From Strix aluco (lineage: Eukaryota > Chordata > Aves > Strigiformes > Strigidae), in contig NC_133933.1 in NCBI RefSeq assembly GCF_031877795.1, positions 22,968,029 through 23,032,028 on the forward strand: a stretch of DNA of 64,000 bases. The letters are read 5' to 3'. The notes under the pieces were generated by a model. That model saw only the letters and a list, made by a program, of their open reading frames with translations, was not told where the DNA came from and did not search any database. Made by a program: the position numbers and the translations under genes. Position 1 is the stretch's first letter; every line of letters begins with the position of its first letter. This document shows, one piece after another, positions 23,340-38,300 of the stretch.

Positions 23340-26300
23340 CTGGAAAAAGGAGAAGAAAAGGTGCATTTAGATAGTGATGTTACACTAAGTCTTCAGACAT
23401 GTGTCTTCGTACCTTGAGGCTGTGACCCAATGTCCTGCACAGGATAGTTAAGGCCTTTTTCCCTTATTACAATTCAGACCCAGAAACACTTTCCATCTGT
23501 TGCTTTCCATGATAAATTATTGCAGCAGCTGCAGCAGGGAAAGGGCAGCACCTGCATGATTGCAAGTGGAAGGGATAGCAGGCTCTGGGAATGTGGTTGT
23601 CCTACAGACTACCCCAAAAAGAGGTTCAGGGCCTCTGCTTGGAAACTCTGCTCAGCTCTTAGTGCAAAACAGATTTAATGAACTGTTAGCCACTGAACTA
23701 ACCACAGAGTGTAAACAGGAGCCAGCAAGATTGTAAAAGGTTTTTTAAAAAAATCTTTTTAACACTGTGTTGTCAAATAACAGTCCCCAGACTGATAAAA
23801 TGCAGCACTCAGGCATATCACTATGGAGCACAGCAGGATTTTTGCTTCAGACTAGCTGATAAAAAGCTTGATGTATCCCTGTTCAGCTAGCTATCCTTCA
23901 GGCTGTGCTTTTAAGACGAACAGCAGCAGCAAGCATTTGTCTGCTATTTCTTTCTTAAAACCAAGATGTTTTGCAATTCAGAATTAACAGATGGGGCAAT
24001 AAGAAATGAGGGCATGCTTTTTTATTTTTTTTTTGTCACTTCCTCAAAGTCACTTTGAGCAATGTTTCCAGCAACGGCAGGCTGGCATCAGTAAGGGAAG
24101 ACTCCGTGCTTTGGATGTGGTTGGCCACCACTGAGCTGTGCTCACCCTAGTGAGGCTGAGTGACTGGGGCCAGGGAACCCCAGGGAAATACCTCCCACCC
24201 ATGACATACATCCAGCCAGGACAAACCCTCACCACTGTTGGGGTCAGAGGCAAAACCTCAAGCAATATACATCACACATCATCTTCAACTGCACCCTCCT
24301 GCTAACATATGCACTGGTCCCACTTCAGACCTGTACAGAAGAGAAGGAAGGAGCATTCTTACCTCCACTGCTGTCATCAAAACTTGTGATCCGCCCTCTG
24401 CTAAGTTTTGAAAGGCATCTAGGGGTAGAACAAAGAAAATCTTATTTGATGAGGATGAAGCAAGAATGCAACGCAGACATAAGGCTGTGGCAGCTGAGGA
24501 GCAGAGCTGCAATCCTTGTGCCGGGATGCTCTGTCTGGCTCAGGTGTCCGCCCGCACTGTCCTGCCCAGCCACATCCCATTCCTGTGCTGGGCACCCCCT
24601 CTGCCTTGGCCCTTGGATCGAAGCCTGGGAAGGCATTCCAATTTCAGGGCCAGAATTTGGCAAAAGTGTAGGGACAGGGAGTGCTCGTTGTGACTGCTTT
24701 CATGTCCTCTCATAATTTGTTTCAGTTGTACCTCCCACCTGAAGACTGGCAGGAGAACAGTGAACTAATGAAACACATCTTCCCACAGGGAAACTTTCTG
24801 TTGGTCCTTTTCCACCCTCCCTGGCAGTGAGTGATCACAACATGCCCTAAAGAAAGTGGTTCTCTTGAAGTCATTAGTATGCCTTGCAAGATTTTTCCAG
24901 GGAATATAAATGCAGATGCTGCTGTTATTCAGCTAGCGTTTGAAATTAACATTGCTGAAAGTTTTCTGACAGAACACTTTGCCATCAGAAAATTTAAATT
25001 CATTCAAATATTGCTATTCTATGTGCACATCTATAATGCAGTTTGACTAGGAGAAATGTTCAAATTCAAGTGTTTGGATAAAGTCAAAACACAGTATTTT
25101 GAGTTCTTTTTATTTATTTTGAAATTACTTTTCTCCTAGAAATGAGCTGTTATAAACAGTAATAAAAAGTTGAAACAAATTTAAGTCTGTCTATCCTTGA
25201 ATGACACATTTCTCCAGGAGCATGTTTCCCACCCTGAATGGAAAAGGCATTGTAAGGTCATGAATGTTTTGAAACCTGCTGGGCTTTAGACAAAAGTGCA
25301 AGGCTGCTGGGATAGTGTAAGAACAGGGCACAAGGGTGCATTGCTCATCTATCCCTTGGGAGTCAACCAGAGCTACCCATATAATGCAGAGCAGAGAGAA
25401 AGCAGAGAGGAAAGCCAACATGATGAAGCACATCCAGCCTATGCTTCTCTGAAGAAAGGCATAGAATAAGGAAATCCCCATGTTGCACACAGCCCCTTGA
25501 CAAGGTTGTCTTTGCAGGGCTGGGCTTGCGCCCAGCAGTCTTTTTAGGAGCAAATGGCAGCGCTGGAATTCCCTCCTCTGGGCAGAGGTAAGTGCCCCTT
25601 TACTACTTCGTTAACTCCGGTTAAACAGACTTTGCAAAGAAGCTACGGCTTTTGGTTTGGGTCTCATCTCTTGCTATCTTGAAAGGATGAGTAATGATTT
25701 AATGGGACAGATTTTATCTCCCCTGCTGCATTCATATCATCATAAAGGTGGACTGCCTTTTATTCCCACTTGACACCCTTATCCTCTTCTGTAACAATCT
25801 TATTCACAATGATTTGAAAAGTTTGAGAAATGTATTCCACATTAAACCCTCTCTAAAGTGATAACTGAAAGAGTTGAGAGCATTTTAATATACTCATTAC
25901 AGACAGCAATGAAACTTTTAGAGATTCCTTTCCCCATGGTTGTAAAGGAGTTGTCTTTACATTGGCACTTAAAATGTACGAGGATCTTTCTTAAGATGAA
26001 AGAAAATGCCATGGTACTGATTTAGGCATAAGAATTTTCATCTACAGCAAGTGACATGTATAATCACAAAAAGTGGGTGTTTACAAGTTATCTGGTTTTT
26101 AATGAAAGCATTAAGATCAGGACACGCTCTGACTTTCTGAGCTGCTTCTGCTGTGCTCCCTTGAAATGGGATTCTAGGCAGTGGCATCCAGGCAGATCTG
26201 CTGACCACTACTGGCCCATAAAACGTCAGTGATAACAACACATGAGAAAAAATGAACATTCATTTCCATGTGCTGTTGAAACACAGCTCATTCTAAAGAT

Positions 26301-29300
26301 GAACTAAATTGCTGTAGCACTGTTCTAGCACACGGGTCACAATTGCTGGGTTTGTTTAACTACCAGTATTTCCAGTCAAAATACTTATTATTAGAGTAGA
26401 AAAAATGATGCTTTTGTAAAACAGAATTCCATTTACTTTCAGGCAAAGGCTTATTTACAGACACTCCCTCCTTGCAACTGCCAGACAATAGCTGGGTGCA
26501 ACACAGGGTGTGGGTTTGTTTATCCACTGAGAAGGAGCTCAGACCTCCTTACCAAAAAAATGAGAGAACTTTACTGAAGTTGGTGGGAAAAAAAATCTCT
26601 CCAGGTCAAAAAAAAAAAAAAAAAAAAGAGGCAGCAGCAAAAGCACCTCCCTTGCTGTGATTCAGACTTTTCTGACTTTCAAGCAAAAGAGAAAGCCTTC
26701 GACTTCAGATGTGTTGCCTCATTCCTCTTCACTGGGCATGAATGCATGCAGTCTCTCCTCAGTGGTACGGGCAATGCTCCACACCACCCTGGAGGAAGCT
26801 CTGCTGTGGACCAGGATGCTCAAGTTTGTGTGGAAGGGCACCAGCACAAGGACACATCTTGTTTTTTAGAAAATGAGTCTTAGTGCATAGGGGCTCTAAG
26901 GACAAGCCTGCAGAGGCCAGCCTAAATCCATGCAGCAAAAAAGGATTGGCAGCTGAAGAAGCTCTGGATATAAATTACCACCGTTCCTCAGGAGGGAAAA
27001 ACACAGGTCAGCGTGGTGCCGCTGCAGCCCACTGGCACTCTGATGAGCTCTGATGGGAAACGGGGGACTGACCTTCCTTATGGTCCCTTTCAGCAAGGAC
27101 ATCACCGTATTCCCAGCTGCTGCTTTCTCTCAGCACTAAACCGCTCTCTACCAGCCAGTTGCTCCTGTGGACATGAGATAAATCTGGTTTCTGGCAAACA
27201 GGCTGCCAGAAGCAATGCCTGGACCATGCCTGGACTTTGGGTAGGTTTGTTATTTCCAAGCTACGCTGTTAGACGTGTATTATCATGTCTAGCATTGTGT
27301 CCCTTGCCTCCTGACACTGCCCTCAGTCTGGCTTTGCAAGCTCCCCTGCTGCTACATCCCCTGCCTGACAACAGGTCCCGGCGCTGAGACTCACTGGTCA
27401 TGGTTTCAAGGCGCAGCATGCAGCACACAAAGTCAGAGAAGCCAATTCTCCTGGCAGCATCGCCATATCGCAAGGCCATCAGGCACAGGAGCTGCTCGTT
27501 AGCGGCCAGACCTGCGGAGGGAAGAGGAACGTCAACACTGGGGACACACTGTGGGATGATGGACCAGCTCTGATGACCCTGTGCACGCTGAAGAGAAGCA
27601 GGGGCCCTCCCTCAGCCCCCCACCCTGTCATGATGGGTCTCTGCATCCCTGGACAGCAACCTGCCTTGCCCCAGGTTTGTGCATAAGAGTTGGGGTAGAG
27701 TGATGGAAAATCAAAGTCCTTCTAGTCACTTACTTGAATTATGGCTTGGGTCAGCAAGCAGGAAACACTGAGCTAACTAATCTAGTGTTATATTGCTTTG
27801 CCTTTTTAGCTTTTATTTTCTATAAGAAAGGGGTGATTTTCTTTGGCTCATAACTGTTAAAGTCTGAGCATAGCATTTACAATACCACTGGCGCTTTCTG
27901 CTAAACAGGGAGATACCACACACTCATGCTATTACGCAGTATAGCATGCCTAGGATTCTTAATTTTTACATTTTCTCTTTTATTAGAAAATGGTGGAGGG
28001 TGCATTTCTGTTTTATTAGGTGATTATTCAGTATTTGTGTCACAGTCTGTTTGGATGGAAATTGGTATTCAATTGAATGAACAAAAATTGCCTTTTAGAA
28101 TGATTCTTTTATTAGTTAAATAAAACTACCCTAAATGTGCTGGCTATATAAGAGGAATGATTTAAATATATTTTGCACTAAAAGCTGATTTGCTAAACAA
28201 AAGAGAATTTTTCTGCAGAGAGCTGGACTGATAGCTTCGGTTTAATGCATTCTTTGAGACTTCAGAAAAGTCTCATTTGCTCACCCCTAGTTTTCAGTCT
28301 CAGCTGGAAGAGAAGTAACGTTCCTGCTTTTTCAAACAGCTCTATACTTTTCAGTTTTAAATAAACTCATCATGGAGCTAAATTAGTTGAACAAGCGGAA
28401 AAGAAGGAAACGGTTTCTCTACACCTGTGTAGGGGAAAATACAGCCAATGGAGGTGGGTACATCAACAAACTCTGGTTGCATAAGCCTAGTTGGAGAAGG
28501 TCTCCAGCAGGAAGCAGACACACAATGCTGAATATTTAAATAATGGAAATACATTTGGGCTTAAGATACATTTCAAATGAAGATAATCCTGATTTTAGAT
28601 TTTTTTCCTAGGAGGAAAAGTTAGTAATTAAAAAAATCCAATTAATGAAATTTGTTCTTTGATTCTGGTTTTAAACCACTGCCAAGAACCATTGTAGTAG
28701 TGAGCAATGAATTCTATCTCATTTTTAACCTTTTGAAGGCAATGGGAATTTAATCCAGCTCTCTCTGGAGAGCAGATTCCAGCAAGCATTGCAGTGCTGC
28801 TTACAAAACGCTACAAGCATGTCTTACACTAGTAAAACACTGACAATTTGGCATGGTCTGTCTGGGATATACTTGTTCTGAAATCTGCTCACCTGGCAAT
28901 GTCTCCCAATTAACCTCATCAACAAGACTGAAATGTCAGTCCTCGCTCTTCCCAAGACATTTCAGTTATATGCTGATGCTTATTTGTAAGGTTACTCCCC
29001 ACACCTTTTGTCTGCTGGATTCCTCACTCTGGTTTTAGTTGAGTTTTAAAACACAGACTTTATATTTACCTACTTTTTTTTTATTTATTTTGATGCATTT
29101 AATACGGTCAGTGAGGAGTTTGCAAATACTCCAGACCAATGCTCCTCCATTTCGGGGCAGCACTGCTGTTAATGCTTTACTCTGGCAGAAAATTTGACCC
29201 ATAATTATTACGCTTTGAAGCATTAGGACAACAGTGAAAATTAAGCACACACTTCTGTGTTTTGCTGGGGAAAGCACTGAACACTTTGGGGAACAGCTGG

Positions 29301-32300
29301 CTAGGAGCTGTGTCTAGATACCTTAGTGTCATTCCCAGAGGTAGTGCCAACCTCCCAAAGCTTTCTGGGGCTACCTGCTTCTTCCTGCTTAAAAGCCAGG
29401 GCAGGGATCATCCTAATGCAAAGACGGACTCAAACGCAGCTGTCTGGCTCAGAAGGCAGCAAGAATGAGCTTATAATTTTCTTCCCCCACCCCCCTCAGA
29501 ACTTCTTCTAGCCTAACATATATTAAATTTGCCATGTAACAGTGCCTTTTTATCCCTTCAAATAGCTGCACTGTTTTGGCTGTCAGGACTTCTCAATGTA
29601 CAATTTTCCTCCCAGTTTTACACTTTAGCGCCTCTCTTATAGAATGGACCTGGCAGCTTCTCCTGCCCACCTCTCAGCCACAAAAAGATTACATATACAT
29701 CACCTGAGCTGATGGCTTCCACAGAGAGCAATTCTGCACCGGGTTCCTCCTGGGCACAACACCCTCCAAGCTCCAGGCAGCCAAATGGGAGCTTCTCTAC
29801 TGTACCATTATAAGAGGATTGCTGTCTCAGAGCTGTATTTCATGCACAAAGTCTCCAGAGAGATGACCCAGCTAAAATGCTCCACTCAACATGAAGGGGT
29901 CCCATGCACTCACTGCAAGTTTCAGCATTCGTGTAGCCAACAGAGGTCAGTGCAAACTCAATAAACGTCTGTCACTGTGGCTTACAGTCCCTTACAGACT
30001 TGTCACTGCCCTGGAGAGAAACTGCAGGAATCGGGGCAAGTGCAAGCATCGACTGTTCCTTACTCCTTTCCTCTGCTGGATGTTTTGTCCATGACCTGGA
30101 GACACTATGGATAAGCTAGTCTGCAGGCTCTGGTTAGTGCTGTGCTTCCCTGCATCTCCCTGCTGGCTCCCTAGCTGCAGTGCAAAGGGTTTCTCCCTGA
30201 AACGAGATTTCTGTCTCAATGCCCTAAAACAATGCAGACCTCTGAGCAGAGCTGTGATCTAACTGGCACCTCTGCACAATCCAAACTGCTTTCTCCCTGA
30301 AGCTCTTTTTTCTTTCCTCTCTCTTTTTCATCCTTTCCTTCACTGCCACAGGGACAAGAAAGGGAGCTGCTCAGCACCTATGGACGTACCTGCTGTCTGT
30401 ATTGCACTCTTCAGTTCAGACACATCAAGAAATCCAGAATGATTTCTGTCTTCCTTGCAGAAGATATCCTAAAAACCAGTGTAAAGACAGATTTCAAGCC
30501 CATCTCAGCATTCCCCAAATTTACTGCTACATCTAATTATGTAGGATGCTTTGCCTCCTTAATAAATAGGCTGCAAGGAAGTTCAACAGATGAGATGGGG
30601 TGACCGTGACAAGGAAGACCCATTTCCAGAAGGCTCAGACAGTATGTTACTGTCTAAGAAATTCCACAGTTTTGGGTGGGTGGAAGCCTTTTTCTCACTC
30701 TCCCTGGTCTACGAGTGCAGGCAGCAATGGGAATACTCACACCTCCACTGACAAAAAGACATTGTCTAGACACGTGAAATAAGCCATGAGTCCCTGAGTC
30801 CCGGAACGGTGTTGGGGTCATCTTTCCCAATACACCGTTGAAACCTCACAAGACATACCTGCAGTGCTGTCAGTGGGAAGAGCACCATTGCCAGATGGGG
30901 AACTGGCACCCCATGTCCTAGGTGGCCTCAGACCATCTCAAGAGGGATGAAACAAAGTAGAGCCCACCCAACCCTGAAGTTTCAGGAAACCTTCCCACCC
31001 TGCAACAAGACTGAGGAGGAAGGACATGACACAGAAGCTGCCATGCATGCCCTGGCTCTGAATTCAGGTGGGACCCTAGCTACAAAGCTACTGTCCTCCC
31101 TGCTTCCAGATGTAACATTTATCCTGGAGCGGAGACATTTCCCCCAGATGAACTTTCATCTGATCCTACATGTTTCCACTACAAACTGCAGCAATGAGGA
31201 AGTGACATTTTTCAGACAACTGTTCAAGAATTCATTTCAGCTTAGAAAGCTTTTTAAAAAATTGCCAGTGGTGGCACACAAACAGAGACTTCCATCAAAT
31301 TCTGAGCCTAATTGGCCTTCCTACCTTTTCCCTCAATATTCTCTGCTCTAGAAAAGCCTCGGCTCCTCATTTGGAGCACTTTACACACACCACTGCTTCC
31401 TGAGCTGTCAACCTTTGCATGAGAGGACAAAAATCTGACCCCCTAAGCAAGCAACCTTTGCAATGTTTTTCCCCCCAGTGCGTTGATATCACAGACATCT
31501 GCACTCTGCTGATGAAAAGCCCAAGAGTACAGCATCGACAGAGAAGAGAGAGCAGCCCCTGTGTACCATGTACTTAGTGAGGCTTCGCCAGAGGCGCCCA
31601 AACTCCTGCAGTGTGAGACGTCCATTCGAGTTGAGCTGTGCATTTAGTTAAGAATTGAACAGTTAATGAGAGCTAAACCTGGCTGTCTTAATCCCCAAGG
31701 ATGTTGCCTTCACATACAGACAGACATAAGATTCAGTCTCTTCCGTTTGTTACTTTGTGTTGAAAAAGCCATGGTGCTCTCAATTATACTTAAATTCACC
31801 TTCTTTGGCACATTGTGCAGCTGCTCATATCTGTGCTCACAAACAACAAAAGATTACTATTTATATGGTGCCTTTAACCACAAGGGAACCTGCAGTGATC
31901 GCTTCAGCTGACATTTAGCCACGGAGCACAGAGGCCCCTGTGGATGAACGTGACCCCATGCTTCAGGCCACGCGTGCACATTGCCTTGCCTCTGAGCATG
32001 AGGCAGCACAGTATTAGCTCTGGCTGGATCCTCCTGGAGGAACAGGCACTGAAGGAGCCAAGAGCACGAGGAGCCGATCCTGATGCCTGCTGTCAGAAGG
32101 CAGCAGCAGCCTTTGAGCCATTCATATGGCACATGTGAGAAAACACTTCCCCACCCTGAGCTGCAGGAGCCCAGGGGTGTCAGTAGACATCCCCCAGGGA
32201 TCCTCGAAGGACCAGGTCTGAAGGATCTGCTCCCCTCCATACATCATCTAGGAGTCCTGGGCAGACATGCAACACCTCACCTAATGCAGCTAGGATGGTG

Positions 32301-35300
32301 AAAACTCCCTGAAAACAAAACTCATTGCCAGTGAAACATAAGCAGACAAATGCCACTGCCATGAAACCTGAGTGAAAAAAGCTGATCCTGTCTTTGCAGG
32401 CCAGGATATGTCACGCTGCACATGGGTTGTATGCAGCCCAGAGAGTGAAAAATCCAACCTGAATTAGAGCAGAGCAGTGGCTTTGTCAATTCTTTGCATG
32501 TGCCATGCATTCACAGTGCCCACTTAGCCCAGGAGGGGCTTTGGAAAGGGGGAAAAGTCTCTTTCACTGTCTAGATGCAGAAAGCTGGAAGGAGAGAGGG
32601 ACTTCTGGTCATCTTTATTCATTACCTGTGAGTTTGTAAAGGGCTGAAAATGTCTCAAAGTTGTTTCAAGGCATGGAAGAAAGAGACAGCAAGCAAGCCA
32701 TGGGGAGAAAACACACAGGGGAGAATTTATGTTTTCATCAAGGAGCCTTCTTGTTCTACAATGGCCAGAAATGTATTTCCAGTGCTGTCTTGTTAACAGT
32801 AAAAAGACTGCGTGATCCATCTAAATATGGAAGGTACACTGGAAAGGATGAATGGCCTGCCAGGCAAGTGCCTGTGATTCAGCAGTGACAGTGCTTCTCC
32901 CACAAACACCAGCTTTGCTGGCAGTGCTAGCAGCCTGCTCGAGCTGCCATCACAGACCAGTGTGGTTGCAGCCGTGATGGAAGTGCCGAGCTATGCCTGA
33001 GCTCTGTGCTGCCTCCTCTCCTTGGCTTCTGCTTGGGACCTGCACCGAAGGGTGAAGCTTAGCCAAGCCCTGGGCCTTGCAGAGGGGAAAAATGAGAGCA
33101 AAGAGTTAGCTGGTAGCAGAAGGTTGACCCTCACCTTTCAGCAGGCACACCAGAGCCAGGGCATGCATGGCAAAGTCCTGCATAGACTCTGGGACAGTTA
33201 TTTATTGAGGACTGTGGCTAATATTTACTTGCAGGTTCTCACACTGGGATGCTCAGCTCAGCCATAACTCAAAGCAAGGATGGGCAGAGCTGGGGAAGTT
33301 TATTGCTTCTGCTGAAAGGATACATCCATCAGAGCTAAAATGCCTCTGCATGAATCGAAGCTGAATCTTCCTCCCAGGCTGGTCATTTCATCTGCAAGGA
33401 ATGACAAAACAGAAGGAATTAGCGAGAGCAAGGGGAGTGACAGAGGCATTAGGTCACCATTCAGAGGGAAGAAGGATACCACTCTGAAGGCTCACATAGC
33501 TAAAAACCCCCAGATCTGTCTCAGGTTCTCAAACATCAGCAAGGGCTACATGGCAGGCTGAGGTCCACTGAGGGAGTCTGACATGTCTCAGACATCTCTA
33601 CCGCTCCCTTCCCCAAGGACACGTGCCCTGTTTGGGATCACAGTTTGCTGCTCTGCAGAGTATCTGCCCACCTACCTGCCCTGATGGAAATTCTTCCTTT
33701 CTGAAATAAGGATAAGGGAAATTACAGTGACAAGAAAGGCCATTTATGCTGAATTAGCGAATCCTAAGAGCACTCTGAGCCTCGTGCATGACTGAGTTGG
33801 TTTGAGCCCTCTGGCTGTGCCCCTGTCTCAGGCTCTTTTCTAGGTGGGCAAGTTAGGAAGTCTGCGAAATGCTGAAAGCCAGCTCAAGGCCTCTGCAGAG
33901 GAGTGATGCAGGCCAGGGCTGAACTGGGAGGAACTGGTTGACAGTGAGGAGAGTGAGAGGCACAGTTCCCAGGGGCACTCACTGGTGCAGCACAGCCAGG
34001 GACTGAATTCCTGCTGCAATTGGTGGGGTGCCAAGCAGGAAGGGGTGCTCATGGGGGCTGCAGGGACATCCAGGAGAAGGGCAGAGGCTGTCCCTTGGCA
34101 GAACTGGGAAGGGGAGAAGAGGGTGAAATTTGAATGTCAAGCAGATGCACAGCCTTGCTGAGGCCATGCATTAAAGAGTCTGTCAGCAGCTGGTCTGGAT
34201 TGCATTGCCTTCTTCATGCGAATATTTCTTTGATTTTCTTTAAGAAAATAAAACCAAACTGTTGTGTATGTAAAAGAACCCTGGTGGAGGCACTTCTCAT
34301 TCTTCCAAGATCCAACAGTGCAGTAAGCCACGCTGAGGATTTTTTGAGGACCATCAGGACACCACTAAATCCTCTGTCTAATTTACACTAGCCTAATGAT
34401 AGGGAAGCACCAAAGACATTAGCTGGGTTGTAAAACCTTTACCTTGCAGGATCACATCATTAAGGAGTTGTTGCAGCTGCGAGGCATCAATAGCTGAGTC
34501 CTAATGCAGAATAAAATGCAGAGAGGTCTGTGAGCATAAAGTTTTCTTCTGTGTCACTTTTGCCTGAAACTTCTTTACTCACGCGCTGTGGCAACCAGGA
34601 AGGAGCTCTGCTTATTATCAGAGCAGCAGCAGCAGCATCCCCTCGAGAGCATAACAAAACCCTCCATGCTGCTGGGCCACTCTTTGTCCTTCCCTACAAG
34701 AGTCTTCAGGGGAGTTACAGGCAGTCCCATCACCATGGGGTACTCAGCAGTGACGGGAACACTTGCCGACTTCATCAGCCCCTAGCTGGGGAGCTGCCGA
34801 TGGGCAGGCGCAGCAGGCAGTTGGGTGAGTGGACTGGGAGCAGAGGCACTGCTGCCCACTTCCCTCTGAGCCACCCATGGGTGAACCTGACTGCTCCCTC
34901 CCCCAGGGCATTCAGCGTGGCAGACAGTGTTCATTTTCACCTTCATGCACTGATATAACTATTAACTGCAAGAGGCCCATTGTGCGAAGACTTTTGGCAG
35001 TAATTTTTTTTTTCCTCTTGACTAAGTCGAGGAGTTCTTTGTAACAGTTTATTAAACCATTGAAAGCATCTCCTGTGAACACACAGAGTTTGGCTCTGAA
35101 AGAGCAGGAATCAATTACTCAAATGCTGACTGATGTTTGGTTTCCAAATGCCGTGAAGGCAAGTGGAAAATGATGCTGATGAGAGGAGGGAATACCCAAG
35201 GCTTTCTAATTGCTTTCAGTAAATAAACAAACTAAATCCAAAAACCCAGAAAAGTACACATGCAAGCCCACCACCAGCACAGCCACAAATCTCCAATCCT

Positions 35301-38300
35301 CTGCTGATATATGGGGGTAGCCAATCCATCCCAGCTGAACGTCCTATTTTTCTGGGGGTTTTGGCAGGTCGATCAATACTGTTTTCAAGGTATCCACTTG
35401 AGGATGGAGCTACATTTCCAAAAAACATTTTTCTAAATGGATTTGTATCAACATCATAGATCAGTTTTTCTTCTTGCAAGCCCACATGCCTTTTTTATTT
35501 TTTTTTTTTTTTTATTTTTCAGCAAGATGCTTTAGATAGGATACCTGCTTAGTGTATCTTAGGAAGACAGCCTTATAGGATCTGTCCTGGTTCTGTCTTG
35601 GTACATCCTGGATCAAAGACAAAGTATGCACATAAATAATTCTGTTACAAAACAGCTGGAGGCATAAGTCTGCAGATCCAAACAACACTTTAGAGAGGGC
35701 AGGGAATGTACAGTACAGGCTGCAGTTTTAACACCCCAAGAGTAAAGTGGACTAGGAATGAGGAACAGCTACTGCAATGAAGGAAGAAGCATAGTTTGGA
35801 TGTTATCACTTAGTATAACCAGGAAGGAGCACCTCAGGGCCTGAGGAAGACAAAAGAACACATCCAGGGTGGAGTTCAGCATGTCAATACATGAGTATAG
35901 AGATACAAAGCCTGATCCTTATTGATGGCCCTCGGTGGAAACCACTGGCTTAGGGCATGTGAAGATTCATGTGAACCAAGAAAATAGAGCAGGAGTTGAC
36001 TTTTCCTTTCTCTTGTACCTTCTCAACCCCAAAGCAGGCTTGACTGTACCTGAGCAATTGCAATTCAATGGTTAAGTGACTTTTTTCAACCCTTCAGTGA
36101 GGAGATCCACCAGGGACTAGGGGGAACTACCCTTACTATTATAAAGTTTCCCAAAGACTAAGCCTAAGCCCCAGTGCCTTCAGATCTGTGCAAGATAATT
36201 CACACCAGTGAAGCCCAAATACCTAAACAAGAATAGAAAGTGTGATGTGGGTACCATAATTCAAAGTCAAAACATTGGTTAACATGACAGCTGAGTAAAC
36301 TGACAGCTTGTCAGTGGAAAGAGATAATAAGCCACCATTTACACTACCCCTCTAATGGGGCTTAATTGCAGGCTGGAAAGTGAATCACAAGGAAAGGACT
36401 CTGTTTTCTGTTCTCCTGAAGCAGCTTTACACCTTTGGCTTCAAAGACCTGCACTGAGTTTACACTGCTATAAATAACAGCCTCTCTCAGCAGCAGGGTT
36501 TTGCAAGCAACCGGTGAGACAGCAGCATGGACTGGAACAGCTCTGGCAACTTGCACAGTTCACGACGAGGAAGTCCAGCAACAGATGGTTGCTGAACAGG
36601 CTGAAATGTGGGTTGAACTAGAGGCACAGCCAGTTTTGAAGTGCAAATCCCCTTACGTCTCTGTAGATACTCTGATGATCAGAAGATATCTGCTTTGGGC
36701 CTCACTTTTATGGACTCCTGTGCTTTATAGGGTTCAGGTACTTAAATGAAACCATTCCCATGGGGAAGGCATGCATGACCTGCTCTCAGGTATGAGGTCT
36801 TTTAAAAAGAGGTCAAACTCAAGCCATGACATTTTCATCAAAGTTTCCCCCTCTCTCCTCCTTGGATACATACCCATTTTACAGACATTGCAAGAATTGA
36901 GTCTCTTTGAAATGCTCTCACCCCTGCTGTATTTGGTTGGTCAAAGTGTTAAAGGTGGCAAGGTGAAAAGGATAGATGGACAGGATGACAGAGGGACCAT
37001 ATAAGATTTGTTTCCTTCAAAAATCTGAAGAGACATGTGTGAAGAGGAAGCGCTTTGTTGTCACTCCTGTCTCTCCAGAGAGGTACCCCCAGCTGGTCAC
37101 CTGCTCTCCCAGCAAGGTTTCAGGGTGCCAGAGTCAAACTCTGGAACAGGTGCTGGGCGGTGAAGGGAGGGAAGAGCAGAGTGGTGTCTGTCTGGTGTGT
37201 GGGAAGGAAGAAGAGGAGTCAGTATAGGTGGCTACTGAATGGTCAGCTCTCTAGGAAACATCCACCACCACCAGTATCTACATCAGTTTTCAGAGTTTCT
37301 TACCATTGGCAGCACTGGGCTGGGCGGGAAGTTTGAGTTCCTAGAAAAGAGTTACAAGAGTCAAACTGGGAGAGAAGCTGCCTTTCCAGAGCACTGATTT
37401 GCAGATGTGGCAGAAGGCAGGCACTAACAGGAGAACTCACCCAGCCCAGGGCCCCACAAGGTGCTCAGCACCCACACCGCCCAGCCTGTCCCAGTTCAGT
37501 CAAGCCTGTTGCACCAGTCCTGGGTTTCTCTGTGCTGGCAGACATGAGCAAGCCTGAGTCTCTGGCTGCTCTGGGGCCACTGCCTTCCTCGAGCTGACCC
37601 TGCTGGCACCAGCAGCAGAGAAAGGGTAACTTGTCTCACTCTGAGCATGCCAGGACTAACCTCACCACACAGAAGACAGGGCTGCCCTGCCTTGAGACAC
37701 ATGAAATTTTCACCTGCTTTCTCTTTGCCTAGTTTAATAGGAATAAAAAACAGCATCTGGGTTATTAAAAGGCAACATCTTTTAAATGTCTGCAGACTAC
37801 CTGAAATTGAAATGGGGCCACCATTCCTTCTGAGACTCACTTAGCAACACTCAATACTTGAGTTTTGCTTTCGGTAGAGAAATTAGGTAAGCCAGATGCT
37901 ATTTTTATAGCATCTGCGCTATTATACAGGTTAGTGCTGCACAGACCCACAGGAAGAGGATGCCCACGCTTGATCTAGCTCAGGAAGGTCTGTGAGGGTC
38001 AGAATCTCTCCTGGAAAGTGCTACCTTCCAAGGCTGAGCAGTCTTGTGCATGACTCATCATGCTGAAGGCAGTCCAGCCCAAAACACAGACTTCTCATAT
38101 TTGTTTTCCATAACTAAGGAGTTGCCTTAGTTTGTTCTGGGCTATTTTTGTCAGGGGCCAAAGCCTAGAAAACAATCTCATTATTAAGATATGGGCCTGT
38201 GAGTTAAGATCTGCAATCACTTCTACTATAAAGTTTCCTGAAAGAAAGCCGCTGCACATCTGATGCTTGAAGGTCGTTTGGTAAGGCTGAATGCTGGGCC

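Larger units (their letters stand above)
23340..30389 (-). other. CAPN13 introns around the last exons
   Basis: Apart from exons 24363-24418 and 27395-27511 this is intronic. A20 occurs at 26608-26627. A 120-codon minus-strand frame at 25191-25553 has a hydrophobic middle but no recognisable family and lies inside the intron, so it is not called. The rest is AT-rich sequence without visible genes or repeats. Confidence 0.6.

Noticed and set aside
25191..25553. 120-codon minus-strand frame with a hydrophobic middle
   Set aside because: It lies within a CAPN13 intron, matches no family I know, and has no splice or promoter context; a chance frame is the simpler reading.
34552..34600. Good donor GTGAGT on the minus strand at about 34,579
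   Set aside because: No acceptor with a pyrimidine tract and no calpain-like codons lie upstream; the exon would not fit the phase.
34980..35060. Minus-strand segment reading [17 protein letters not shown] as a possible calpain helix exon
   Set aside because: The phase is incompatible with the flanking exons and there is no proper donor; the exon at 35545-35607 fills this position with matching phase and motif.
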